DNA of 64,000 nt from contig VIIQ02000353.1 in assembly GCA_007449985.2 (NCBI GenBank), positions 1 through 64,000 on the forward strand, in the 5' to 3' direction. This DNA is from Desmodesmus armatus (lineage: Eukaryota; Chlorophyta; Chlorophyceae; Sphaeropleales; Scenedesmaceae). Shown in pieces: positions 33,601 through 43,763 of this stretch. Made by a program: the position numbers and the translations under genes. Position 1 is the stretch's first letter; every line of letters begins with the position of its first letter. The notes under the pieces are model-generated. The model was given only the letters and a program-made list of their open reading frames with translations. It had not been told where the DNA came from and ran no database searches.

Positions 33601-34440
33601 TTTGTGTGCTGGCCCACATGCAGCGCGTTGTTCACTGTGCTGCCCACCCTGCCCTTGAAGCAGACTTCGCCGCTGCTGCCGCCGCCGTTCAAGTCCCGCA
33701 CTTCCAACTGCATGCAGACACAAGCAGGAGACACGCGTCTAAGCACAGCACAGCAAGCAAGTGCTTTCAACTGCTGCTGCTTGCTAAGATGCTGACAGAT
33801 GTGTGAGGTGAGGCCACATGGCTCTGCTGCTTTCATGTTGTGCGCTGGCAGTGACCTTGCATGTATTCTGCCTGCATGACTGCACGCATGCTGCAGTGGT
33901 CCACTGCATGCTGTTGCAGGACTCCATCACATGCTGTGTGGGTGAAAAAAGACTGCTTTGTTGAACCTCTGCCTGGCACTTGCATCGCTTCTGGTGCTGC
34001 CATCAGCATCTGTTGCGTGATTCTTGGGCCCAACCTCTCCCCTTATCACAACATTTATCTCACAACATAGCTGCTGCGGCTGTTGCTGTTTATGATCGTC
34101 TACCCTTCTCACCTCCCCATGTGCCCCTCCAGCTGCCAGGAAGCCCCTCCTGCATGTCATGCTGGTTGGAGCAAAGTCCAGGTTTGCAATGACCTTGGAC
34201 TGCAGGGCACGGGACCACAGCAACACAAGGCCGTGAGCGTCACTGATGCCCCGATAGTATTGAATGGCATGCCAGGATCAAACAGGCAAGGCGCCTGTTG
34301 GTACTGCAGCTTCCATACCTCTTTCGTCTTGGCATTGTACAAAAACACCTGCTGCTCATCAACACAGAAGAACTCGTGTTCGTTGTTTGCTGCTGATATG
34401 AGGTCCCGCAACTGCCAGTGGTGTATCGTTGTTGTCCTGT
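30669..34440 (-). CDS. WD40-repeat protein of the YMR102C / plant transducin-like family, 5' end missing
   Basis: Minus-strand exons with consistent phase: from 34440 (IHHWQLRDLISAANNEHEFF...NAKTKEV, 3' limit uncertain), 34199-34113 (SKVIANLDFAPTSMTCRRGF, LAAGGAHGE), 33707-33599 (LEVRDLNGGGSSGEVCFKGR, NNALHVGQHTNG), 33252-33064 (DERLYICCNDSTVKVFALPS, PINYVALSPDGTTLVAVGDT) and 31123-30669 (GYTLLTSFTEACDVGMCCAW, GTLLASCHQDGAVAVWDARS, DMLAISEHDTSVVLVD, stop TAG). The order of blades matches the cytosolic WD40 family typified by yeast YMR102C and its plant homologues, whose biochemical role is poorly defined. The final exon acceptor edge is preceded by six further copies (see the array). The first exon or exons upstream of 34440 were not found. 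Confidence 0.85.
30960..32580 (-). repeat. Array of seven copies of a WD40 exon start
   Basis: The acceptor plus about 165 bp encoding GYTLLTSFTEACDVGMCCAW through WDARSGSCVSRMAL(S/A)NAARC recurs with acceptors at about 31123, 31390, 31629, 31878, 32107 and 32357. A diverged seventh copy lies at about 32500-32570 (YTLSTNVTEACDVSMC). Period 229-267 bp. Each copy ends at CAGTTCAGCACACTCAAAACC then a C-rich tract that forms the next acceptor's pyrimidine tract. The one used last (31123) alone continues to the rest of the exon. Copies differ at only a few percent of sites, mostly silent. Copies 1-3 share one open frame through the Pro-rich spacers (317-codon frame 31622-30669). Confidence 0.92.
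32825..33150 (-). repeat. Duplicated WD40 exon donor edge (2 copies)
   Basis: The exon end encoding SPDGTTLVAVGDTDTTYLYQ and (I/T)PAG plus donor occurs at 33150-33064 (intact, GTGAGA) and again at about 32915-32835 (donor GTAAGG), about 230 bp apart. The 3' flanks of both copies share ACGCATACGCCTACATACTG-type sequence (32740 and 32950), so the duplicated unit includes intron. A splice from the second donor would give the same phase. Confidence 0.8.
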
Positions 34441-36724
34441 CTGCAGCAGGAGCAGACAGTGCTCAAACTGAGCAAGGCTTGCATTGCAGTGTCCATGCAA
34501 CAGCAGCAAGACAGCTCTGAGCGTGCTGCGCACCGTAGGCTGTCACGCCAGACGTAAAGGTAGTACTGACTATATTCTCCTCATCGTCTTGTTCACGCGT
34601 CATGGCTTTTGATGCAGGATGTGCACACAACACACGTCACGATCAGATCCAAAAGAAGATTGTGAAGCACTTTGTTTGCCTTTGCTGACTTGAAAACTCC
34701 AGTAAGATACTGTAGGACAAGTTGCGTGGTCAGTGCACCCTTCCATTGTGACAGGTTTCTGGGCCAGCTGGACCTGCAGGTTGGGTTGCTTGGACAGAGT
34801 GTCAAGGTTGAGCAGCACCTGAAACAGGCAGAGGCTAGGCTCCCTTGGGAGCTGCAGAAGCCATTAACAGCCACAGCTATACAAAGCTGTCGGTGGTAAA
34901 TGGTAGGGGGTTGATGGGGTCAGGGTGCATGTGCAAGCTGCCCCCTGGGGGCCCCATACCCATTCACAACTAGTACATGCAGGTCGCCAAGCTCTGGTGC
35001 ATTGTGAATTCGTGTTTTCCCTCTGATACCGGCACATCATTTCACCATTCAATGGTGAATTATGTAATGTTCGTCAGTGCATTCTCAGATGAGTTTTACG
35101 ATGTCTATTCAGATGCGTTCTATGATACCGATACCCCATGAGCCTCGTTGGCTCCCTACGGGGTGTTCAGGCTCAGCCTGAACCATGTAACAGTAACAGT
35201 AACAGTAATGGAATGATTGCATTACACTTGCAGCTGCCGTGCCTGGCTGAGCCATTGGCATGCCAACAAAAGCACTGTGCACCGGCCCCCAGGCCAGCTG
35301 CATCAGGCCCCTGCCTCCACTGCTCAACATAAATGTACAAAGTTGGACAAGGTGATGCAGGCGATGCGATGTATGGTGGAAATTGCATCAGTGTCAGCAG
35401 CTTGTCACTGGGGTCCTGATTTTGCTTTAGGGGTGTGGTGGACATACGACACCAACATACGCCACACCTTGCTGCCAGCACCTTGATAATCGGGTGCCAA
35501 ACCCATCAACACGTTTTATAGTGCCAAGGTCAGCCACACATGAGTAAGTCAACCAAGTACGAAACACACAAGTGCAGTGCCAGCAGCAACAACATGCAGC
35601 TAGAAGTACTCTGGCATGTAACAGCCAAGAAGCTACAGGCTCAACGCAAAGGGCTGACAATAGTGATGTGCGGCCTAATCACATACCAGCCGCAACAGTT
35701 ACAGCATGTCCACAGTGACCGGTTCACCCCAGGGTGCACTGTGGACAGGAGACACTATCTAGTAGGAATCCTTCTGAGCCACCATGAGGCGAACACCAAA
35801 GTTCTGAGCCACAATGAGGCGCACACCACAGTAAAAGCCACCCTTTCAGAGCACCCATCACAAACCCGCACATGACGCAGCACTTCGGCCAGTGGGCGAG
35901 CTGCTACTGCATTGCCTTCTGGGGTTGTGTGCAGCTGCGAACACTGTTCTTGTTGGGCGATAACTGCACAAACAGCAACAGCAGCCAGAATACAACAACA
36001 CTTGTGATGGCCCAGTTTGTATTTGCTCCCTGACTTGACTTTGAGGGCTGCTGCAAATTGTGAGCACATAGGGAGTCAACACAGACAACCCCGGGCACTG
36101 GGTGCTATGCTCCTGCCACAAACATATTACGGCCCAGCCCAGCCTGGTTCTACATGCACCGTTGTTTCATGGTTTGGTCGAAGGAGATGCATGCTGCTGG
36201 CCAACACCACATCTTACAAAACAATGAGCTGGCTTAGCCTCGCCTACACCCAATGCAGCAGCAATGTTGCTTTGATAAGGTATCAGCCACCAGGCTGCAG
36301 CAGCCAATTGCCAAGGCGAACAACAGGGGCAGCTGTCAAGACTGGAAACAAGCATTGTCACGCTCACCTGCTGAGATGTGGCACACCCAGCGTCCCTAGC
36401 CAGCCTCCACCACCCGCCTATCTTCAGCTGCCGCCGTTGCTGGTATGTGTATCTCAAGGTTCCCGTTTGTGGCGCCGCAGGTGGCGCCTCCTGCTTCAGA
36501 GGGATTTGGCAGAGCTCCAGCTGCTCACGGCTGAGGTTACACATGTTGCTGCAGCGACAAGGCAGCCGCTGCAACAGAGACTGCCAGAGCCTCCCGCCAT
36601 GCTTTGCAGCACCCGCCCAACAGCTGTAGTGGCCCAACCCGTCGCCTTCTCAGAAGGATTGCTGCATCTGCCAGATGGCCAGTGTGACCACAACAAAAGC
36701 CTGCAACAACCTGTAGCAGCAGCT
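34441..36724. other. Region between WD40 and OPR-like genes
   Basis: Expected to hold the 5' exon(s) and promoter of the WD40 gene, which could not be identified. A perfect 9-bp-arm hairpin GTTCAGGCT-C-AGCCTGAAC lies near 35167-35185. A tandem repeat of CTGAGCCACCATGAGGCG/CTGAGCCACAATGAGGCG lies at about 35774-35822. Other open frames lack recognisable features. Confidence 0.4.
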
Positions 36725-39310
36725 TCACATGCCGCTGGTCTGACTGTACTCCAGTAGAAGATGGTTGCTGTACCCCAGCATCCTGCACGCTGAGGCTGCA
36801 TTGGCCAAGTCCCGTTGGGTTGCTGGTGCCACAAAAAGCTGCAGTTGCCCCTGTTGCTCTAGGGCCGTGAGAAGCTCGTCAGGAGCATAATCCATCTCCG
36901 CACATGCCAGCAAGGTCTCTGCGATGTCCCTTGGGGCAGCGGTGGGCAGCTGCTTGACAAATGCTGCCAGCAATGGCTGCAGCTGCTCAGCTGGCAGTTG
37001 CTGCCTCATCTTTGCCACAGCCAACAGAGTTGTGGCTATGTCATTAGCAGTGGCGGTGTTGAGCTTATGGACAAGGGCCGTCACTAGCTGCTGCAGTTGC
37101 TGCAGTGGCACCTGCTGACCCAGCCTGGTCACAGCCCACAAGCTGTTGGCGATGTTTTGTGGGTCAGCTAGGTCAGACTTGGCTGACAATTCATCCAGCA
37201 GCAGCCCCAGCTGAGCACCAGGCAGCTGCCGGCCCATGTTGGCCATGCCCTGCAGCACGTTGGAGAGGGACTGTGTGCTGGCCGTGGCCAGCGTACCTTC
37301 GGAAGTGAAGGCAGCCAGCAGCTCCGCAATTGGCTGCTGCGGCACAGGCTGCCGCAGCTTGCCCAGAGCCCATATGGTTATGCTGATTGCCTGCGGGTCT
37401 GCTGTGTCTGCCTTGCTGACAAGGGCTGCCAGCAGCTGCTCCAGCTGCTGCTGTGGCACCTGTTGCTCCAGCTTGGCAACAACCCAAAGGCTGTTGGAGA
37501 GGTGCTGCGATTCAGCTGTGTCGGCCTTAGCTGACAGCTCAGCCAGGAGCAGCTCTAGCTGAGCATCGGGCACGGGTTTGCCCATGTAAGCCATGCCCAA
37601 CAGCATGTTGGCGATGGCATGTGTGCTGGCCCTCAACAGCACATCCGGGGCAGTAAAGGCGGCCAGCAACACACTCAGCTGCTGTGGCAGCACTGGGTGC
37701 CCCAGCTTGCTCAAAGCAAACAGACTCATGCTGATTGCATGTGGGTCAGCTGTGCCTTTTTGGCTGACCAGAGCAGCCAGCAGCTGCTGCACATGCTGCT
37801 GCGGCACCTGCTGACCCAACTTGGATAAAGCCCATAAGCTGCTGGAGAGGTGGTGTGGGGCCGTCCCATGGGACTTGGCTAAAAGCTCAGCCAGCAACAG
37901 CCCCAGCTGAGCATCAGTCAGCTGCTGGCCCAGATTGGCCATTCCCTGCAGCAGATTGCTGATGTGCTGAGGCGTTGCTTGCTCAAGCATGCCTTCAGCA
38001 GTGAAGGATGCCAGCAGCACACTCAGCTGCTGCTGCGTCACCTGGTGCCCCAGCTTGCCCAGAGCCCACAGACGGATGCTGATGTCGTGAGGGTTTGCTG
38101 TAGCTACTTGACTGACCAGACGGCCCAGCAGCTGCTGCAGCTGCTGCTGCGCCACCTGCTGACCCAGCTTAGCTACCGCCCACAGGCTGTTGCTGATGTG
38201 CCTAGGGGATGTGTCGGTTCTACTTGCAACAGCACCCAGCAGCTGCTGCAGCTGCTCGGATGGCACTTGCTGCTCAAGCATACCCAGCGCCGACAGCACA
38301 CCGTCAATGTCCTAGCTGTTGGCAGCTGAGAGAGTTTCTGCCTCCACGAAGTCTGACAGCAGCTGGGGGACAGGAGCCAAATGCTTCGTATGAAAACATG
38401 CTTGCATGATGTTGGACAGCTCGCGAGGCCCCAGCTGCTGCTGCACAGACGGCAGCAGCTGGTCGAGATGCTGCAGCAGCTGCTGTGTTGTTGCTGTGCC
38501 TGTTGCTGCAGCATCTGCCTGGCACATTTGCGCCAGGCGGTGGTAAGACGCTGATACGTGAATGGCGTTCAGCACCCCTCCCTGCTCCTCTGGCTTATGC
38601 TGCTGCAACAGCTGCAGCAGTTGCTGAGGTGTGGCAGCGCGCTTCACAGTCCTAGTGAGCTCCCTTGCAGGATCTGCTGCTGCCTCACTACTTGGCTCTT
38701 GCTGCTGCTGCTGCTGCTGCTGCTGGAGAGGTGTGTGCGCCTGCACCACGTCCTGCAGCCCAGCTGCAGCACCACCCTGCCTCCCTGTGCTGCTGCACTC
38801 GGCGCCGCCCATGCTGTTGCTGTCTGCTGGCCTTGCAAGGGGTGCTGTTGCTTCTTCATCCGCCTCACTGCTGGCAACTGCTGTGGCACTTGGAGTGCCG
38901 TTGCCGCGGCTGTTGTGCACATGCCTGCCCTGCACTGCTGCTGCAGTGCGCCCGGCACTGCGTGCTGCTGTTCTGGTACGCAGCAGTGCAGTCGCCCCTC
39001 CACTGAAGATGCTGCATGGGAGCACCCAAGCTACTGCTGGATTGCCTGCTGGCCCTGTTGCTGCTGCTGCAAGGGTGCAATGGTGTTGGCACGCCTGTCC
39101 GGGAGGCAGGCGGGGGCATGTGCAGAGAACAATTGGGCCTGCTGCACTGGGTGGCCAGCTGGCATTGGAGGCTGCCTCCTGTGGCAGTGTTGCTGCTGAG
39201 ACTGGGGGGTTACTGCCGCTGCCAGCTGCCAGGTTCACTTGCTTTGGAGCTACAGTACTCACGCACCAAGCTACTGCTGCTGCGGCTTGAGAGTTGCAGC
39301 AGGGAGGCAT
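36725..39310 (-). CDS. OPR-like helical-repeat protein (octotricopeptide/FAST-type), with one in-frame TAG
   Basis: A single frame runs from ATG 39310 to TGA 36725, interrupted only by TAG at 38314-38312. The N-terminal ~200 residues are Ala/Ser/Cys-rich and low-complexity, compatible with an organelle transit peptide. They are followed by polyQ and a helical region (ELTRTVKRAATPQQLLQLLQ, LGPRELSNIMQACFHTKHLA). The C-terminal two-thirds is about twelve repeats of 36-40 residues of the form (D/S)PQxISNSLWAxAKLGQQVPQQQLQQLLAALVS. This is the pattern of chlorophyte OPR proteins that bind specific chloroplast or mitochondrial RNAs; no RAP domain is visible at the end (LGYSNHLLLEYSQTSGM). The TAG falls at the repeat position usually occupied by Gln (AANS-x-DIDGVLSALGML), so CAG-to-TAG is the simplest reading. 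Its RNA target is unknown. Confidence 0.75.
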
Positions 39311-39386
39311 TGCATACGCTGCTGCTTGACAGCAAGGCAGACACGTGGCCTGCAGCGGGCAACCCCAGCAGATTGAGGCTGGTTGA

Positions 39387-39857
39387 TTGGAGTCGTTTCA
39401 TGATGGCGTCACCCTTTCAGATGCTGAAAACTGTCCCTATCAGAGAATGCTTGCCGAAGCAACTGATCCACACTCAGATCACCAGACAAACCTTGACAGA
39501 GCGGACGAGAACATATGTACGGGCGGCGATGACCAGAGTTCTGACGATGCTGAAGGCTTACCTTATCGCTCGGCTGCAACTGGTGTGCATGCTCATGATC
39601 ATGTGCATGGCATGAAATTGAATGAAAAGTTGCAGTCCAGTGTGCAGGATTATTGGCTACACTGGGATGCATGTATAGAGACACAGCTGCAGTGTGAGAA
39701 TCTGGCTGCTGTAAATTTTCACGTTGCAAATGAACACGTGCATGGGGCGGCGCCTGATGCCCTGCAGCAGCTCAGCTGCAGCTGTGTTGCTTCCTTGGCT
39801 GTGGGGCACAAGCGAACTCACTTTTTGGTGCTGTTTCTGCTGCTGTCTGAAGGATGA
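39387..39857 (+). CDS. Hypothetical protein, divergent from the OPR-like gene
   Basis: A 156-codon open frame starting MESFHDGVTLSDAENCPYQR, with an acidic, His-rich middle (HAHDHVHG). It begins about 75 bp from the OPR-like ATG on the opposite strand, so the two could share a promoter. No domain is recognised, there are no homologues I can name, and it lacks the CAG bias of neighbouring genes. It may be chance. Confidence 0.25.
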   Translation: MESFHDGVTLSDAENCPYQRMLAEATDPHSDHQTNLDRADENICTGGDDQSSDDAEGLPYRSAATGVHAHDHVHGMKLNEKLQSSVQDYWLHWDACIETQLQCENLAAVNFHVANEHVHGAAPDALQQLSCSCVASLAVGHKRTHFLVLFLLLSEG

Positions 39858-40211
39858 AGGATGTAATGGAACCCCTAGTGCAAGCTCCACATGCCTTGTA
39901 TGTGAAAACAAAGTCGTACACATCGCAGCCTGCTTGCTGTTGAAGAACATTGTGCATGATTTGTCATGGCCGAGCAGTGTCAGCAACGGCACGGCAAGAG
40001 TGTGTGGTGAATCCTCAGAAGCAACGTGCTTGAAAGCACAAGGTCAGACCGCACATCACCATTCAGACACAGCAAAACACCCCAGGCACACCATGTACGG
40101 TTCACCACCCCTGGCAAGCACCAGGCTCCAGTTGCTAACCAGACTCTGCTGCCGTCCAGAGACCACACAACACAAGCATACACTGCAGCAATGGTGGGTT
40201 GCCTATGCCTA
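39858..40211. other. Short intergenic region
   Basis: Lies downstream of the RPA43-like stop codon (minus strand). It probably holds that gene's 3' UTR. No feature was recognised. Confidence 0.35.
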
Positions 40212-40623
40212 CTACTGCTGCTTCTGTTTCTTGCTGCTGCTGCCGCCCTTTTCACTGCCCTTCTGCTTGTCAGGCTTCTGCTTGCCACCCTTCTGCTGCT
40301 GCTGCTGCTGATCAGCCGCCACAGCAGCAGCTGCATGCCCGTTAGCAGCAGCAGCAGCAGCCGGCTCCTTCTTCTGCTTTTTGGCTTTCGGCTGCACATC
40401 ATCCTCACCAGCTGCTGCTGCATCTGACTGCGGTTCCCTGCTCCGCTTAGCTCCCTTCGCTGCTGATTTCTCAGCCTTGCGTGCAGCTTTTTCAGCTGCT
40501 TTCTCTGCTGCTTTGGCGGCTTTCTTAGCAGCTTTGGCCTCAGCTTTGGCTCGAGCTTTCTCCTCCTTCTCTGCCTGCTTTGCTGCTGCCTTCCCTCCCT
40601 TCCCTTCCTGCTGCTGCTCGCCA

Positions 40624-40661
<38 letters not shown>

Positions 40662-43600
40662 GTCTTTCCGCTTCTTCTCCTTCTGCCCCTGCTTCTCCTG
40701 CTGCTGCAGGTACCCAAGCTCCCCACCCCCATCTTCACTCTCCGACCCCTGCTGCTGCTGCTGCGGCTGCTGCTGCTTTGAGAGGTCAGCTATCGGCACC
40801 AGCTTCCTACGTGTTAGGCCCTGCTGCCTGAGCTGTGTTTGCTGCTGCTGCCAGTGCTGCTCCTGAGCCTCGCTGTAGGGCTTGCCCTGGCCGTGGTGGG
40901 CTGCCAATAGCTGGCGAAGCCGCTGCTGCCGGGGCCACTGCCAGCTGGCCAGACCTGTGGGCATACAGCAGCAGCAGCAGCAGCAGCAGCAGCAATGTCA
41001 GCAGTAGCAGTATGAAGAGAGTAGCAGCTGACGCAGCCGCTGCTGCCGGGGCCACTGCCAGCTAGCCAGACCTGTAAGACAAACAGCAGCAGCAGCAGCA
41101 GCAGCAGACAGGAGGCATACGTATAATCGTGAAGCTGAGCTACACTGCAGCTTCCCGGCCGTAGCCCTCAATCCCAGTGCACTCAGAATCCAATCGCCCC
41201 ATGTGTGTGTGTGTTGTAGTGGGTGCTGCAGGGATAGAAAGACTTGAGCAAAGGACAAGCTCAAGTCGTTCTATCCCTGCAGCACCCACTACAACACACA
41301 CACGTGGGGCGATCGGATCGTGTATGCCTGATGGTGATCTGTCGTTGGACTGTCCTACAAAATGAACGGGATTTCCATCACATGCCCGCTCGGTGTCATC
41401 ACATCACCCCCCCCCCCCCACACACACACACAAAAGCTTCAGACAGCACACACACGGTTCCTAGTGAGCATGCATGAATAGTACATGTACTCCCTCTGCT
41501 GCCACACACCCGGCCTCACCTGTGTGTGGTGGCAGCAGGCTTCCCTCCAGGTTGAACAGCACCTCCTCCTGCTCAGGGTCCAGCTTGGGGTAGCTGCAGC
41601 AGCAGCAGCAGCAGCAGCCATGGCGGCGGCGCGTTACAACGGTCTGAGGGTATGGCATTGTAGGGGCGCACATGAGTCTCAATGAGCTGGCGCTGCAGCT
41701 GTCACAAAGCCTGCTGAGTGCTGCTCCCATCCGTAAGCCCTACTAGTGCCATCAATCGTTCCGCGAGCAAGATAGTGATGTCACTCACTGCCTCCTGCTG
41801 TCGTGAACAGCAGTGCAGTCCCTGTCTCTGTGAGCCTCTGGATGCCTTGTGGGTTGCGCAGCTTTTCTGCTGAGCCAAATACTGTAACTGTGACTGCAAC
41901 TGCAACTGTCAACTGTCACTACCATAATTCTTACAACCTGTCCTCCCGCCCTCACCTGAGCAGCATGCACTGCACCAGGTCACCCCCTCACTCACTCACT
42001 CGCTCACCCACTGACTCGCTCACACATGCACTAAGTCACTCCCTCACCTGAGCAGCATGCACTGCACCAGATCACCCCGTGAGATGGCCTTGCTGTACTG
42101 ACCAGGTGCCACCCAGCAGTGAGACTGTGAGTGTGGGGACATATGTAAGCCGGCAGGCAAAAGCAAGCAGCCGCAGCAGCAGCAGCAGTAGCAGCAGCAG
42201 CACAACAGCAGAGACACGGGTAAGCAAGGGCTTTCCAGGACTGAACACCACACAGCATTCCAACATGCACAATGCCAGCACCGTTGTCGACACACAGGGT
42301 GAATTGAGGCAATTTTTGAGTACAGTTAAAGTCCCAGTTACAGTATTTGGCACGGCAAGCCGAACCGCAAGGGAGCCACAGGCTCATGGGGGATTACATG
42401 CAGAGCGGCGCACAGCCCCTGGACAGACTGGCTGGCACACCTTCATTCCTGCTGCTGTGGCTGGCACCTCCCCCCCTCCCCTTCCATAACACCGCCATCC
42501 CCAAACCCCCACTCACATGCATGTCATACTCCCAGTCCTTTGGTATGTTGGCGCGCTCAATGGCCACACTGACTGCAACCCCATGCAGGGGTTGTAGCTC
42601 TCCTACCACACAAGCAGCCCCCCCCCCCTCAACCCCCACTCACATGCATGTCATACTCCCAGTCCTTTGGTATGTTGGCGCGCTCAATGGCCACACTGAT
42701 ACAGCCCAACACGAGCAGCGTGATGCTGTTGTGGGACACCTTGCGCACAACACCACCTGAAGGGGGGGGGGGGGTAAAGACAGGATACAACACTCCATGT
42801 GAGAGAGGGGGGGGGGGGCGGTCATGACAGGACATAGCACCCAGGGGGTGGGGGGCACCATGGGCATCATAGAAGGTTAGCTGGTAAGTTGGCACAATCA
42901 ATGGCCACACTGATGCAGCCCAGCACCAGCAACGTGATGCTATTGTGAGACACCTTGCGCACAACACCACCTGGAAGCGCGGGGGGGGGGGGTACAGCAG
43001 GGGGAGGACAAAATACTCAAGGGCGGAAATCACGGCAGGACACAACATTCAGGGTTGTGGGACACCTTGCGCACGACACCACCTGGAAGCGGGGTATGCA
43101 GGGGAAGGCAGAAGTGCAGTAAGCAAGGTGGGGCCCAGTATGCAGTCACCTGGGGCCAGTGGAATGATACATCCGGACACATTCCCTAGGTGCCCTAACA
43201 CCATAGCTTCACAAGCTCTCCGAGGTGCCCTAACACCATAAGCCAGTTGCTGGACAAACATGCATGCTGGACTCACACACTCCAAACCATGCAAGCCTAC
43301 AACTCAACATCACCTCCAGCAGCAGTGCAGCAGTGCAGCAGTGCAGCAGTGCCAGCAGCAGCAGCAACAGCAGCAGCACCAGCACCAGCACCAGCAGCAG
43401 CACCAACAGTGGCAGTAGCAGGTGTGCACTTACAGACGATGTCTCCTGGTGATGGCTCAAAGGTGGTCACGTCAGCGACGGCATGCACAGTCAGCAGTGG
43501 GGGTGGCTCTGGGTGCAGGAACGCCTGCAGCACACACAGCAGCACATCTGATGTCGGCGACACAGCCCAGCACAGGGGCTAGGGGGCTTTAGCAACACCA

Positions 43601-43663
43601 CCAACTAAACCACAAGTGCTGTCCCTGTTGCTGGGCCATGCCATCAGCCCAGCCCTGTTGGTG

Positions 43664-43694
<31 letters not shown>

Positions 43695-43731
43695 GCTTCT
43701 GTCCGGCGTTGGTCATTCCCCTGTCTGCCCA

Positions 43732-43763
<32 letters not shown>

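Noticed and set aside
20642..38314. Nuclear reassignment of TAG to Gln
   Set aside because: TAG is the natural stop of the MFS, CAP-lectin, WD40, RPA43-like and two F-box genes, and no TAG interrupts the CAG-rich 1403-codon gene.
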